A stretch of 64,000 nt of DNA from Ciceribacter thiooxidans (GCF_014126615.1 NZ_CP059897.1:682001-746000), one strand, 5' to 3'. Numbered from the stretch's first letter, positions 35,735 to 45,741 are shown. Translations and numbers: made by a program. The notes: generated by a model not told the origin, from the sequence alone.

Positions 35735-36367
35735 CTACCGGTCGGACAGCTCCGGCTTGCGGGCAACGATATATGGGTTCTGCCTGTACTTGCCAAATAT
35801 GCGCTCGTCAGCGATCTCGAAGCCAGCATTGAGAACGGCCTGCCGAAGCTGGGGAACGGTTAGCGATGTCGCCACGGGAAACTTCCCGACGGCACGGAGC
35901 AAGGTAAACAGGGCACGCAGCTTCAATCCCACATCGGCGAAGCACCAGGTCTTCGTGATCAGCAGACCACCAGGCTTCAGATTGGTGAAGATCCGATCCA
36001 GCGTGGCTGGCGGATCATCCACCAGGTGCAACAGGTTGAATGCACATATCGCATCGAATGGTCCGTCGTCGAAAGCATGTCGGGCGTCGGCGACGATAAA
36101 GTTCACGTTTTCGCCCCCGGGCTTGGCTCGGGCGATCTCGATCATTTCCGAAGAGAAGTCCGTCGCCGACCAGTGGGCGACGCCGTCTGACAGCCGGATT
36201 GCGGTTCCCCCAGTCCCACAGCCGAGCTCAAGAACCCGGTCCGAGGGTTTGAGACGCAATGCGACGTCGGCCAGCATAGCCTCGTATGCTGCAACATCCT
36301 TGATTGGCCGGGCCGCGTAACGCCCGGCAATCCCGTTCCAGAACTTCTGCTGCTTGGAGTTTGTCAT
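35735..36367 (-). CDS. Class I SAM-dependent methyltransferase
   Basis: About 210 residues with motif I LELGCGTGGTAIRL, motif II SATDFSSEMIEIAR, and DAICAFNLLHLVDD. The start is ATG 36367; the extension to 36517 runs through the TauE gene and is a shadow. Lies 13 bp after the TauE stop on the same strand, so probably co-transcribed with the sulfur genes upstream. Substrate not evident. Confidence 0.8.
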   Translation of the reverse strand: MTNSKQQKFWNGIAGRYAARPIKDVAAYEAMLADVALRLKPSDRVLELGCGTGGTAIRLSDGVAHWSATDFSSEMIEIARAKPGGENVNFIVADARHAFDDGPFDAICAFNLLHLVDDPPATLDRIFTNLKPGGLLITKTWCFADVGLKLRALFTLLRAVGKFPVATSLTVPQLRQAVLNAGFEIADERIFGKYRQNPYIVARKPELSDR

Positions 36368-36380
36368 TCTGCGCCTATCA

Positions 36381-37172
36381 TCAGAGGGGGGAGGCTGCGA
36401 TGCTGTTCTTGTACAGCACGTAGAATGCCACGACGATGATGAGCACGGCAAAGATGCGGTTGAGCAGGTTCCGTTTGGTCGCAAGGCGGGTGGCGAGCAA
36501 CATGCCACCAAGGCCACCGATCACGCCGCCGCTGATGAACTGGGCCGCGACCGTCCAGTCGACGAGGCCCGAGACGGCATAGTTGAGGGCGGTCGCAAGT
36601 CCGAAGGTGCCAACTGCGAGCAGTGATGAACCGACGGCGCTGATCATCGGCATGCTGGTCGAAAGCATCAGGCCCGGCACGATCAGGAAACCGCCGCCTA
36701 TGCCGAAGAAGCCGGAGGCGGCTCCCGCGCCGAGCGCAACGGCAGCAGTCTTCCAGCAGGTCATCCGATCCGTCTTGACGATGTCCGAGGCGACCGTGGC
36801 CCGCGGCCGCAGCATGAGGGCCGCAACGATCAGCATCAACAGGCCAAACAGGAATAGCAGGCCCCGCCCGTCGAATGCCTTTCCGAGACTCGAGCCCGCG
36901 AGCGCTCCGATCGTGCCTGTCGTGGCAAAGACCGTCGCGCAGCGCCACCAGACATGCCCTTTGCGGGCATGGCCGATGAGATTGGCATAGGCATTGATCG
37001 ACACCGCAAGAGCACCTGTGCCGATCGCCACATGCGGCTGAGAAACGCCGACGACATAGAGCAGCAGCGGCGTGGCGAGGATGGAGCCCCCGCCACCGAT
37101 CAAGCCGAGGGTGAAGCCGACCAGGCTGCCGGAGGCGATGGCCGCCAGGCTCTGGGAAATGACATCGGTCAT
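36381..37172 (-). CDS. TauE/SafE-family sulfite (organosulfonate) exporter
   Basis: A 263-residue membrane protein, about eight helices, with the two-repeat TauE pattern (GFTLGLIGGGGSILATPLLLYVVG; SGFFGIGGGFLIVPGLML; FISGGVIGGLGGMLLATRL). The start overlaps the stop of the metallo-hydrolase gene. In rhizobial bigR-type operons such a protein removes the sulfite produced by persulfide oxidation. Confidence 0.88.
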   Translation of the reverse strand: MTDVISQSLAAIASGSLVGFTLGLIGGGGSILATPLLLYVVGVSQPHVAIGTGALAVSINAYANLIGHARKGHVWWRCATVFATTGTIGALAGSSLGKAFDGRGLLFLFGLLMLIVAALMLRPRATVASDIVKTDRMTCWKTAAVALGAGAASGFFGIGGGFLIVPGLMLSTSMPMISAVGSSLLAVGTFGLATALNYAVSGLVDWTVAAQFISGGVIGGLGGMLLATRLATKRNLLNRIFAVLIIVVAFYVLYKNSIAASPL

Positions 37173-38047
37173 TCCCAGGCTGCTCCGGACAAGGCGTCGA
37201 GCGGTATCTTCAGATAGCGTCTGCCATTGGCTTCCGGTTCCGGCAAGCGTCCGCCGCGCGTGTTGACCTGCAACGCATGGAGGATGAGCTTCGGCATGGG
37301 AAGGGTTTTGTCACGCCTGTTGCGTAGTTCGACGAAGGTCGCTTCGTCCTTGCCGGCGATATGCGGGTTCTTGCGCTTCTGTTCGCCGACCGTGCTTTCC
37401 CACAGCGGTTTACGCCCCCCTGGCTGATAGTCGTGGCCGGTGAAGATCCGGGTCTCGTCGGGCAGGGACAGGATTTCCTGGATGGATGCCCAAAGCCGTT
37501 TGGCGCTGCCGCCGGGAAAGTCGGCGCGAGCAGTGCCACTGTCCGGCATGAACAGGGTGTCATGCACGAAGGCCGCGTCGCCGATCACATAGGTGATCGA
37601 AGCCAAGGTGTGGCCCGGCGAAAAGAGCACTCGTCCCTGCAATTCACCGATCGAGAAGCTGTCGCCGGCGGAAAATAGCCGGTCCCACTGCGAGCCATCG
37701 GCCGGAAAATCGGGCCAGTTGTAAATGCCTTTCCAGAGCTCCTGAACATCGACGACATGCGCGCCGATTGCCGTTGGGGCGCCGGTCTTGTCCTTGAGAT
37801 AATGGACAGCGGAAAAGTGATCGGCATGCGGATGGGTGTCGAGGATCCATTCCACCGTCAGACCAGTTTCGGCGACATAGTCGAGTAGCGCATCGGCATT
37901 GTGTGTCGCCGTCGCGCCGGACTTCTCATCAAAGTCGAGTACCGGATCGATGATCGCGCACCTGCCGGTCGCGGGGTCGCTGACGACATATTGGACGCTG
38001 AATGTGCGCTTGTCGAAGAAGCCCTTCACATCAGGCTTTGCGGTCAT
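37169..38047 (-). CDS. ETHE1/Blh-like MBL-fold persulfide dioxygenase
   Basis: A 292-residue metallo-beta-lactamase-fold protein. Metal motif TH72-P-H74-A-D76-H77, then SPGHTLASITYVIGDAAFVHDTLFMPD and the GHDY motif, as in glyoxalase-II/ETHE1 relatives. ATG 38047 has GGAAGG upstream; the longer frame to 38284 is noncoding. With TauE downstream the likely task is oxidation of glutathione persulfide to sulfite, i.e. sulfide detoxification. No BigR-type regulator gene is in the window, but an AT-rich palindrome lies upstream. Confidence 0.82.
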   Translation of the reverse strand: MTAKPDVKGFFDKRTFSVQYVVSDPATGRCAIIDPVLDFDEKSGATATHNADALLDYVAETGLTVEWILDTHPHADHFSAVHYLKDKTGAPTAIGAHVVDVQELWKGIYNWPDFPADGSQWDRLFSAGDSFSIGELQGRVLFSPGHTLASITYVIGDAAFVHDTLFMPDSGTARADFPGGSAKRLWASIQEILSLPDETRIFTGHDYQPGGRKPLWESTVGEQKRKNPHIAGKDEATFVELRNRRDKTLPMPKLILHALQVNTRGGRLPEPEANGRRYLKIPLDALSGAAWE

Positions 38048-38272
38048 ACTTGGTTCCTTCCTCATCTGGGGTGCTTCTGTCTTGCTCCATCCGGCATGCG
38101 GCGTTCGCCTCCTGCACGCCGGCAAACGGCACGGCGACTGATCGGCCCCCGGTCGCTCAAACCTCCGAGTGCGCTGCGTCTGGGCGTTGGGGTGGTCTCG
38201 GCGCAACTTGCGGGAGGGTCCTTGTTTTGGCCCACGTTCGGGCCAGCGCGTTTCTCTCCTGGTCACAAATAG

Positions 38273-38286
38273 ATATGGTTTCATAT
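38273..38286. promoter_or_regulatory. AT-rich palindrome upstream of the persulfide operon
   Basis: ATATG-GTTT-CATAT is a perfect 5-bp inverted repeat in an AT-rich stretch, between the MBL gene (minus) and the LysR remnant (plus). BigR-type ArsR repressors bind AT-rich palindromes in such positions. The assignment is inference. Confidence 0.45.
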
Positions 38287-38340
38287 ATGTCTTGTAGAAA
38301 CGAATAGAAGTGGTCGCTTGTCATCGACAAGTGCGCCTCC

Positions 38341-38690
38341 ATGAAGCCAGCATCGAATCTCCGACACCTCCGCGACTCCGTGGCGCTTGAGGAGCAGCTC
38401 AACTTCGGTCGGGCAGCAGAAGCCTGTTTTGTGTCCTGACCTGCGTTGAGTGCCGGGAGCTCGAGGGACTGGTTGTCGGCCAACTCGCAGACAGGACGAA
38501 GTGCCAGGAGACGTTGCGCCCCGGTCTCCAGGTCGGTGTTAGGGCGCGGGCGCGTCCCCAGGTCAGTGACGAACTTGTGGATCGCGGACCGGAATCCGAT
38601 ATTTCACCCGCTTCGATGCCGTCGATCTGGAGGAGGAACAGGCCTGTCTGAAGGCGGATTTGCCGGCCAGAACCCATTGATGCCTGAGGG
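38341..38690 (+). pseudogene. OxyR-like LysR regulator pseudogene
   Basis: ATG 38341 opens with NLRHLR..VALEEQLNFGRAAEACFVS, the HTH of an OxyR-type LysR protein, then a TGA. The next frame carries PALSAGS and the third frame RELEGLVVGQLADRTK, the rest of the wing and linker. So the HTH is spread over three frames with an internal stop. The effector domain is not recognisable beyond about 38690. Confidence 0.75.
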
Positions 38691-39245
38691 TCTGGCTTGC
38701 TGCTCCGCACCATTCGTCAACCAGGCGGGCGCTGAACCTTGGCTATGCTCTCACCATCTGTCTTCGCAGGTCCATGGTCGCAAACGGGCGTCCGTTGCAT
38801 ACGATGCCGGCAGCAAGGTCAGCTCATGACTGTGCGCACCGCGCCAGCTGTTCAAGGGCAACACGGCAGCCAGGCCGTCATTGCCCTCGACCGGATCGGA
38901 CAGGGGCATCTTGTCGATGGATGCACGCCAGGCCCCCGCCGCATCGCGATTGCATTGCGTAGCCGGCAGGTGTCGACAAGGAAGCAGGGGCCAGTCGGGC
39001 TGAAACACTCTGCGGAGGGAGATTGGCGTCGAAAAATCCGAAAGACGGAGCTCCGATGTTGAAATGCAAGAGGGATGCACGCCGGCAATGTCGCCCTTGC
39101 GCACGGTAATATGCGCATTGGTGGCGCAGAACGTCAGGGTCCTGATTGCCAGATCGGTCTGGGTGGCGAGTGTCGCATAATCCCAATTCCCGATCGACTG
39201 GCATCCTCGACTGGCCATCCAATTACGGCAGCGACAATTTGGAAT
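38691..39245. other. Degraded region, no gene recognised
   Basis: About 550 bp between the LysR pseudogene and the cyd operon. Long frames on both strands (minus 38751-39365, plus 39075-39914) have no recognisable domains and are probably shadows or decayed regulator sequence. Confidence 0.4.
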
Positions 39246-39259
39246 TTGATCAAAATCAT
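39246..39259 (+). promoter_or_regulatory. FNR/FixK-type box upstream of cydD
   Basis: TTGAT-CAAA-ATCAT differs from the anaerobox TTGAT-N4-ATCAA at one base. It lies about 85 bp before the cydD start, in the position of an activator site. Oxygen-limited induction of a bd oxidase operon is well precedented. Confidence 0.7.
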
Positions 39260-39330
39260 TTGCGGGCCTAGGCTCGACCAGAACCCCGCAAGCCAGACAT
39301 CTCTTCAGGCGCCCCTTGTCCAAGACCAAG

Positions 39331-41013
39331 ATGACCGAAAGCGACCCCGGCCGCCGGAAGCTCACGCAGATCGCCTACGGCGATCGCAATGCCATCACGA
39401 TGGCCAGCAGTCTGTCTGTCCTGGCGGCTATGCTCTGGCTGCCGCAGGCCTGGCTGGTGAGCCGGTTCCTGGCGGCATTGGCCGAGGCAAGAACGCCGGC
39501 ACCCGGCGCACTCGTCACGGTGATCATCTTCATCACTCTCGGTGCCCTGCGTCATCTCCTCGACGTTCTGGCAGGGCGGCGCGCCTTCCTGATCGGGCAA
39601 CGGCTCATCGAGCGGGAGCGGACCGCGCTCGTCGAAGAAGAGAGCCTCGCTTCACCTCTCGCGCACTCCGGCCACACCTCCGCGGCCCTTGCCACCCTGC
39701 TTGCCGGCAAGCTCGACGCTCTTCTGCCGTGGGCGAGCCGCTACCGGCTCGCCGCCACCAGGGTCGCCATCGTACCGGGCATTATTCTCCTCGTCGTCGC
39801 GTCAATGTCCTGGCTCGCCGCCATAGTGCTTCTCGTTGCCGGGCCGCTGATCCCGGTGTTCATGGCGCTCATCGGACTTGCGGCAAGGCAGGCGAGCGAG
39901 AAGCACATGGCTGAGACCGGCACCCTCAATTCGACACTCCTCGAATGGCTGAACGCGGCAGCCGATATCCGCCTGCTGAACGCCGAGGCACTGACCATCG
40001 ACCGTTTCCGTCAGTCGGCCGAAGCCCTGCGGGCGAGGACGATGGAGGTGCTTAGGATCGCCTTCCTGTCCTCGACCGTGCTGGAGCTCTTCTCGGCGAT
40101 CGGTATCGCACTCGTCGCAGTCTATGTGGGCTTCGCGCTCCTCGGGATATTCTCCTTCGGCGCCTATGGAACGCCGCTTTCCGTGCTGGAGGGCATCTTC
40201 ATCCTCTTGCTTGCTCCCGACTTCTTCCAGCCGCTGCGCGATCTCGCAGCCGCCTGGCATGACAAGGCCGCCGCGCTTGCCGTTGCGGGCGAACTTGCCG
40301 AACGGGATTGCCGGCCCGTACCGCGCATCCTTGGGCGCGGGGCGAAAGCCGGCGCTCTCTCTGCAGGCGCCCTGACGATCGCAACCAGGGGGCTCCGCTA
40401 CGAGGCAGGCGGCCGGGAAATCGCCTTTCCCGATATCGTAATCATGCCGGGCGAGAGGGTGGCAATCTGTGGCCCGAGCGGGGTAGGCAAGACGACTCTC
40501 ATCGGCCTGCTTTGTGGGCTTGCGCGACCTTCGGCGGGCCGGGTCGAGATCGGCGGGCGGCCGCTCGATGACCATAGCGCAGACGCTTGGAGATCGATGA
40601 TCGGCTTCGTTGGCCAGCATCCGCACATGCTCAATGCCAGCCTGCGCGCCAACATCGCTCTTGCCAGTGAGCGGTTCAACCAAGCCCGGCTCGACGCGTC
40701 GCTCGCCGCCGCGTCCGCCGACGGCGTGGTGGTCGCCCTCCCTCGGGGTATTGACACCCGCCTCGGTGAAAACGGCGGTGGTGTTTCGGGCGGCGAGGCC
40801 CGCCGTCTGACGATAGCGCGTGCCATCTATGCGGATGCAAAGGTCGTCTTCGCCGACGAGCCGACGGCGGATCTCGATCCCGCGACAGCCGCCAAGGTGG
40901 TGGAGGCGCTGGAGGTTCTCGGCCGGCAGGGCGCGACACTGGTGGTCGCAACCCACGACCCGCGCCTCGTTGCCCGTTTCGACCGCGCCATCGTTCTGGA
41001 GGCCCTGCCATGA
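39331..41013 (+). CDS. cydD: CydD, ABC exporter subunit for bd oxidase assembly
   Basis: A 560-residue half-transporter: six-helix membrane domain (PQAWLVSRFLAALAEARTPA; PLIPVFMALIGLAARQASEKHMAETGTLN), then an NBD with Walker A GPSGVGKTT, signature VSGGEARRLTIARAI, Walker B VVFADEPTADLD. CydDC exports cysteine/glutathione and is needed for heme insertion into bd oxidase. ATG 39331 is preferred over a TTG at 39316. The stop overlaps cydC. Confidence 0.9.
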   Translation: MTESDPGRRKLTQIAYGDRNAITMASSLSVLAAMLWLPQAWLVSRFLAALAEARTPAPGALVTVIIFITLGALRHLLDVLAGRRAFLIGQRLIERERTALVEEESLASPLAHSGHTSAALATLLAGKLDALLPWASRYRLAATRVAIVPGIILLVVASMSWLAAIVLLVAGPLIPVFMALIGLAARQASEKHMAETGTLNSTLLEWLNAAADIRLLNAEALTIDRFRQSAEALRARTMEVLRIAFLSSTVLELFSAIGIALVAVYVGFALLGIFSFGAYGTPLSVLEGIFILLLAPDFFQPLRDLAAAWHDKAAALAVAGELAERDCRPVPRILGRGAKAGALSAGALTIATRGLRYEAGGREIAFPDIVIMPGERVAICGPSGVGKTTLIGLLCGLARPSAGRVEIGGRPLDDHSADAWRSMIGFVGQHPHMLNASLRANIALASERFNQARLDASLAAASADGVVVALPRGIDTRLGENGGGVSGGEARRLTIARAIYADAKVVFADEPTADLDPATAAKVVEALEVLGRQGATLVVATHDPRLVARFDRAIVLEALP

Positions 41014-42670
41014 CGGCGCTGTTCAGCGTCTTCCGACGCGTCTGGCGGAGACGGATCGGCGCATTGATCGTTGGCATCTTGCTCTCGGTTTCGGTTCTCG
41101 TAGCCGGGCTCGGCCTGCTCGGCCTCTCTGGCTGGTTCATCACCGCGGCGGGAATGGCCGGGCTCGCCGGCGCCGGAATGACCTTCGATGTTTTCCGGCC
41201 GAGTGCCGGCGTTCGCTTTCTCGCGCTTGGACGCGCGGTCGCGCGTTACGGGGAGCGGCTTGCGACGCATGATGCCACGCTCAAGGGTCTCGCCGACCTG
41301 CGCGTAGACCTGCTGGCGGCGATCCTGAGAAAGCCGGTCACTCTTCTGTCACGTCTGCGCGGCTCCGAGAGGCTCAATCGCCTGACCATCGACGTCGATG
41401 CCCTCGACGGTCTCGCTTTGCGGCTGGTCATCCCGGGGTTGACCGCGGTCTCCGTGCTCGCCGCGGCAGTCTTCCTGCTCGCCTGGCTCGTCCTGCCGGA
41501 GATTGCTGCACTCGAGATCGGCAGCTATCTCCTCGGACTTGGCGCTGCGCTCCTTCTGGCGGCGCGCGCATCGCAAAAACCGTCCCGGCTCGGGCAAAGG
41601 GCGGCACAGGCACTGCGTATGCGTTTCATCGACATGATGCGTGGCCGCACCGAACTTGCAGTAAGCGGCCGCCTCGAGGATTACCGCCAATCCGTGCTCG
41701 ACGCCCACCGGCGGATGCAGCAGGCGCAGGCGCGGGTCGATCTCGTGGACCGGATGTCGACGCTGGTTATCGGCCTCGCGGGAAGTGTTGCGGCCGGCGG
41801 TGCGCTGCTGGTCGGTGGACTTGCGGCGAGCGAGGGGCGCATCGATCCGGCGAGCGCTGCGCTCGGCTTCTTCATGGCGCTCGCGCTAGTGGAGACTGCT
41901 GCCCCGCTTGCGCGTGGCATCGCCGAACTCGGCAAGATGACGGATGCGGCGCGGCGGGTCGAAACCCAGTTCGCCGACGAGCCCGCCACAGCATCGCGTC
42001 AAACGGGATCTCTGCCCCCGCCTGCAGCGTGGGGTCGATGCTGTCAGGCCGAGACTTGAGTTACCTCCGGGGGACCCGCACGCTTTTCGAGGGCCTGGAT
42101 TTTGACGTCGGCGCCGGTGAGACGCTTGCGCTCGTCGGCGAAAGCGGCGCGGGCAAGACCACCCTGCTCAACATCGTTCGGGGACTGGAAGCCCCCACAC
42201 GAGGCGGCGTCTGGCTGCAACGGCGGGCAATCGCAGGTCTCCCGGAGGCGGAGCGTGCCGCATTGATCGGCTACCTGCCGCAGCGCGCCACGCTCGTCCG
42301 CGGGACGATTGCCGACAATCTGCGCCTTGCAGCCCCGACGGCCGACGACGACATGCTCTGGGAGAGCTTGCGGATCGCCTGCCTCGACGAGGTGGTCGCC
42401 GCAAAGGGCGGCCTCGCGCATCCTCTGGGCGAGGGCGGGCAAGGTCTGTCGGGCGGCGAACGGCGAAGGCTGGCGCTCGCCCGCATGCTGTTGCGCCAAC
42501 CCTCCGTCATGCTTCTCGACGAGCCGACCGAAGGACTGGACGTAGAGACCGCCCGCGCGGTCCTCGTGCGGGTGCGTTCGGCGTTCCGCCAGGCCGCGAT
42601 CGTCATCGCCGCCCATCGCGCCGAGGAGCGTGCATGGGCTGATCGCGCGCTCGAAATCCGCGCCCCATAG
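41010..42670 (+). CDS. cydC: CydC, ABC exporter subunit (frame broken once)
   Basis: Corrected length 553 residues. Membrane domain: LGLLGLSGWFITAAGMAGLAGAGMTFDVFRPSAGVRF and LARGERLATHD-like YGERLATHDATLKGLADLRV. NBD: Walker A GESGAGKTT, signature LSGGERRRLALARML, Walker B VMLLDEPTEGLD. The frame breaks at 42028-42034 (CGTGGGG); one added G joins ...LPPPAA to VGSMLSGRDLSYLRG. As printed, the membrane and nucleotide-binding halves lie in different frames. Confidence 0.82.
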
Positions 42671-42797
42671 CCCGCGCGGCCGGGGTTCTCGGGTGGATAA
42701 ACGACCTTGATCCACCTCATGGACGAGACCCGGGTCATGGATATGATGAACCCTATCCTTCCAAGCTCATCACCGAAGACCAACCGAGAGCAAGATC

Positions 42798-44399
42798 ATG
42801 GAAATCGACGTCGTCGAGCTGTCACGCCTGCAATTTGCAATGACGGCAATGTACCACTTTCTCTTCGTACCCCTCACACTCGGCCTCTCCATCATTATCG
42901 CGATCATGGAAACGGTCTATGTCATGACGGACCGTCCGATCTGGCGGCAGATGACAAAGTTCTGGGGCACGCTGTTCGGCATCAACTTCGTGCTGGGAGT
43001 CTCCACCGGCATTACCATGGAATTCCAGTTCGGCATGAACTGGAGCTATTACAGCCATTATGTCGGCGACATCTTTGGCGCGCCGCTCGCAGTCGAGGGG
43101 CTGATGGCCTTCTTCCTCGAAGCGACCTTCGTCGGCCTGTTCTTCTTCGGCTGGGACAAGCTCTCCAAGCGCGCCCACCTGGTCGTTGCCTGGCTCGTGG
43201 CGATCGGCTCGAACCTGTCGGCTCTCTGGATTCTCATCGCCAACGGCTGGATGCAGAACCCGGTCGGGGCCGAGTTCAATCCGATGTCGATGCGCATGGA
43301 AATGACATCGTTCTTCGACGTCGTCTTCAACCAAGTCGCGCAGGCGAAATTTGTCCATACGGTTTCGGCTGGCTACGTCACCGCCTCCGTGTTCGTGCTC
43401 GGCGTCTCCGCATGGTACCTGTTGAAGGGGCGCCACACGGAGCTTGCGCGACGGTCGATTGCCGTTGCGGCCTCCTTCGGCCTTGCCTCTGCGCTTTCCG
43501 TCGTCGTCCTCGGCGACGAATCCGGCTATTCGGTCACCCATGACCAGAAGATGAAGCTCGCCGCCATCGAAGGCATGTGGGAAACCCAGCCGGCGCCTGC
43601 ATCCTTCACGCTGATCGGCATTCCCGATCAGGAAGCACGCGAGACCCACTATGCCCTCCACATCCCCTATGTGATGGGCCTGATCGGAACGCGTTCGCTG
43701 ACCGGTGAAATCCCCGGCATCTCCGATCTTGTGCAGCAGGCGGAAGATCGGATCCGCTCGGGTCAGATCGCCTATGATGCACTGATGACCTACCGGGCCA
43801 ACAAGGGCGTGGTGTCGGACGAGGTCCGCGCGGCGTTTGAAGAACACAGCAAGGATCTCGGCTTCGCCCTGCTCTTGAAGCGTTACATCGACGACCCCCG
43901 CCAGGCGAGCGAAGACCAGATCAAGATGGCGGCGAACGACACCGTCCCGACGGTCTGGCCGCTTTTCTGGGCCTTCCGCCTGATGGTGGCCCTCGGCTTC
44001 TCCTTCATTGCGGTCATGGCGTGGTTCTTCTGGATGGCGTCCTTCCGCCGGATGCAGTTCCCGCGTATCGCCCTGTGGCTCGCCGTCATCATCATCCCGA
44101 CGCCGTGGATTGCCGCGGAACTCGGATGGTTCGTCGCCGAGTTCGGTCGCCAGCCCTGGACCGTCGACGGCGTGCTGCCGACGGCGCTCTCCGCCTCGCA
44201 TCTCTCCGTGACCGAGCTTTCGATCACGCTCGCCGGCTTCGTGCTCTTCTACACTGTACTCTTCGTCATCGAGATGGGCCTGATGCTGAAATACATCCGT
44301 AAGGGTCCATACCTCGACGTGCCGGAAACCGATCAGTGGCAGCAACGACATCGCGAGCGGCTGACAAGCCCGTCTGCTCTCACCCAACCTGCGGAGTAA
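42798..44399 (+). CDS. cydA: Cytochrome bd ubiquinol oxidase subunit I
   Basis: A 533-residue CydA: N-terminal RLQFAMTAMYHFLFVPLTLG (heme-ligand region), Q-loop with GDESGY...MKLAAIEGMWETQ, and the late GRQPWTVDGVLPTA-like motif GRQPWTVDGVLPTALSAS. The long Q-loop and the companion CydX suggest the bd-I-like type rather than the short-loop cyanide-insensitive CioA, although this is a judgement by eye. Lies 127 bp after cydC. Confidence 0.93.
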   Translation: MEIDVVELSRLQFAMTAMYHFLFVPLTLGLSIIIAIMETVYVMTDRPIWRQMTKFWGTLFGINFVLGVSTGITMEFQFGMNWSYYSHYVGDIFGAPLAVEGLMAFFLEATFVGLFFFGWDKLSKRAHLVVAWLVAIGSNLSALWILIANGWMQNPVGAEFNPMSMRMEMTSFFDVVFNQVAQAKFVHTVSAGYVTASVFVLGVSAWYLLKGRHTELARRSIAVAASFGLASALSVVVLGDESGYSVTHDQKMKLAAIEGMWETQPAPASFTLIGIPDQEARETHYALHIPYVMGLIGTRSLTGEIPGISDLVQQAEDRIRSGQIAYDALMTYRANKGVVSDEVRAAFEEHSKDLGFALLLKRYIDDPRQASEDQIKMAANDTVPTVWPLFWAFRLMVALGFSFIAVMAWFFWMASFRRMQFPRIALWLAVIIIPTPWIAAELGWFVAEFGRQPWTVDGVLPTALSASHLSVTELSITLAGFVLFYTVLFVIEMGLMLKYIRKGPYLDVPETDQWQQRHRERLTSPSALTQPAE

Positions 44400-44403
44400 G
44401 ACC

Positions 44404-45555
44404 ATGATCCTTCATCAACTCCTCGATTTCGAACTGCTGCGTGTGATGTGGTGGGTGCTGCTCGGCGTCCTGCTCGGCGGCTTTGCGCTCACCGACGGCT
44501 TTGATATGGGCGTCGGCGCGCTTCTTCCCTTCGTCGGCAAGACGGACACGGAACGGCGCGTGGCCATCAACACGATCGGCCCCGTCTGGGAAGGCAACCA
44601 GGTCTGGTTCATCCTCGGTGGCGGGGCGATCTTCGCGGCCTGGCCGCCGCTCTATGCGGTGAGCTTCTCCGGCTTCTACCTCGCCATGTTCGCCGTGCTC
44701 GCCGCATTGATCCTGCGGCCGGTCGGCTTCAAGTACCGGTCGAAGCGCGACAGCGCAGTCTGGCGGAGTGCCTGGGACTGGGCGCTGTTCGTCGGCGGCG
44801 CCGTGCCGGCGCTGATCTTCGGCGTTGCCATGGGAAATGTCCTCCAGGGCGTGCCGTTCAGCTTCAACGAAGACCTGATGATCTTCTACGAAGGGTCCTT
44901 CCTCGGTTTGCTGAACCCCTTCGCACTGCTTGCGGGTCTCGTGTCGCTTGCGATGCTCGTCATGCACGGTGCCGCCTGGCTGCAGTTGAAGGCCGAAGGA
45001 CCGGTGCGGGAGCGTGCCCGGATGTACGGCTCCGTTGCCGCGATCGTGACGATCGTCGCCTACGCGCTTGCCGGCGTCTGGTTGGCGTCGGGGATCGCCG
45101 GTTATGCCATCGTCGGCTCCCCCGTCACCGACGGGCCGTCCAACCCGCTGCTCGGCGAGGTCGCGCGCTCGCCCTCGTGGCTTGCCGCCTATACCGCGAG
45201 GCCGTGGATTGCGGTTGCCCCGGTTCTCGGGTTTGTCGGCGCGGTGCTTGTGTTTCTCGGCTTCAGGGCCGGTCGCGAGGTCTCGACGCTCCTGTCCTCG
45301 AAACTCTCGATCGCTGGCATCGTCGCCTCGGTCGGCCTGTCGATGTTCCCGTTCATCCTGCCGTCCTCGCTCGATCCGAACTCATCGCTGACGGTCTGGA
45401 ATTCGTCTTCGTCGCACCAGACGCTCTTCGTCATGCTGGTCATGGCCGTGATCTTCGTTCCGATCATCCTTGCCTACACCGCTTGGGTCTACAAGGTCCT
45501 GTGGGGCAAGGTGACCGAAGCGGATGTGACCGAAAACAGCAGCACCGTCTACTGA
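44404..45555 (+). CDS. cydB: Cytochrome bd ubiquinol oxidase subunit II
   Basis: A 383-residue CydB with LGVLLGGFALTDGFDMGVGALLPF, IGPVWEGNQVWFILGGGAIFAAWP and GFKYRSKRDSAVWRSAWDWALF, all diagnostic. Starts 5 nt after cydA. Confidence 0.93.
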   Translation: MILHQLLDFELLRVMWWVLLGVLLGGFALTDGFDMGVGALLPFVGKTDTERRVAINTIGPVWEGNQVWFILGGGAIFAAWPPLYAVSFSGFYLAMFAVLAALILRPVGFKYRSKRDSAVWRSAWDWALFVGGAVPALIFGVAMGNVLQGVPFSFNEDLMIFYEGSFLGLLNPFALLAGLVSLAMLVMHGAAWLQLKAEGPVRERARMYGSVAAIVTIVAYALAGVWLASGIAGYAIVGSPVTDGPSNPLLGEVARSPSWLAAYTARPWIAVAPVLGFVGAVLVFLGFRAGREVSTLLSSKLSIAGIVASVGLSMFPFILPSSLDPNSSLTVWNSSSSHQTLFVMLVMAVIFVPIILAYTAWVYKVLWGKVTEADVTENSSTVY

Positions 45556-45568
45556 GGGAGAGAGAAAA

Positions 45569-45703
45569 ATGTGGTATTTTGCCTGGCTTCTCGGACTTCC
45601 CCTGGCGGCGATCTTCGCAGTCGTCAACGCCATGTGGCTCGAAATGCAGGAAGACCGTGCGGTGATGGGCGGCGCGTCCGAAGACGCCGACACCGCGGTG
45701 TGA
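45569..45703 (+). CDS. cydX: CydX small subunit of bd oxidase
   Basis: A 44-residue protein with one helix: MWYFAWLLGLPLAAIFAV then NAMWLEM, the CydX/YbgT signature (WYF.W.LG...A....N..W.E). GAGGGAGAGAG lies upstream. It stabilises the heme b595/d site. Starts 13 nt after cydB and is followed by a strong hairpin. Confidence 0.9.
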   Translation: MWYFAWLLGLPLAAIFAVVNAMWLEMQEDRAVMGGASEDADTAV

Positions 45704-45709
45704 TGAGTT

Positions 45710-45741
45710 GAAAGCGGGGCGGCGTTTGCCGCCCCGCTTTC
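45710..45741 (+). terminator. Strong hairpin ending the cydDCABX operon
   Basis: A perfect 14-bp stem (GAAAGCGGGGCGGC) with a GTTT loop, 6 nt after the cydX stop. The A/T ends of the stem would give a short U-run on either strand. Confidence 0.8.

Noticed and set aside
38751-39365. 204-codon minus-strand frame upstream of cydD
   Set aside because: Low-complexity mix of residues with no recognisable motif; it runs through the FNR box and the cydD start region.
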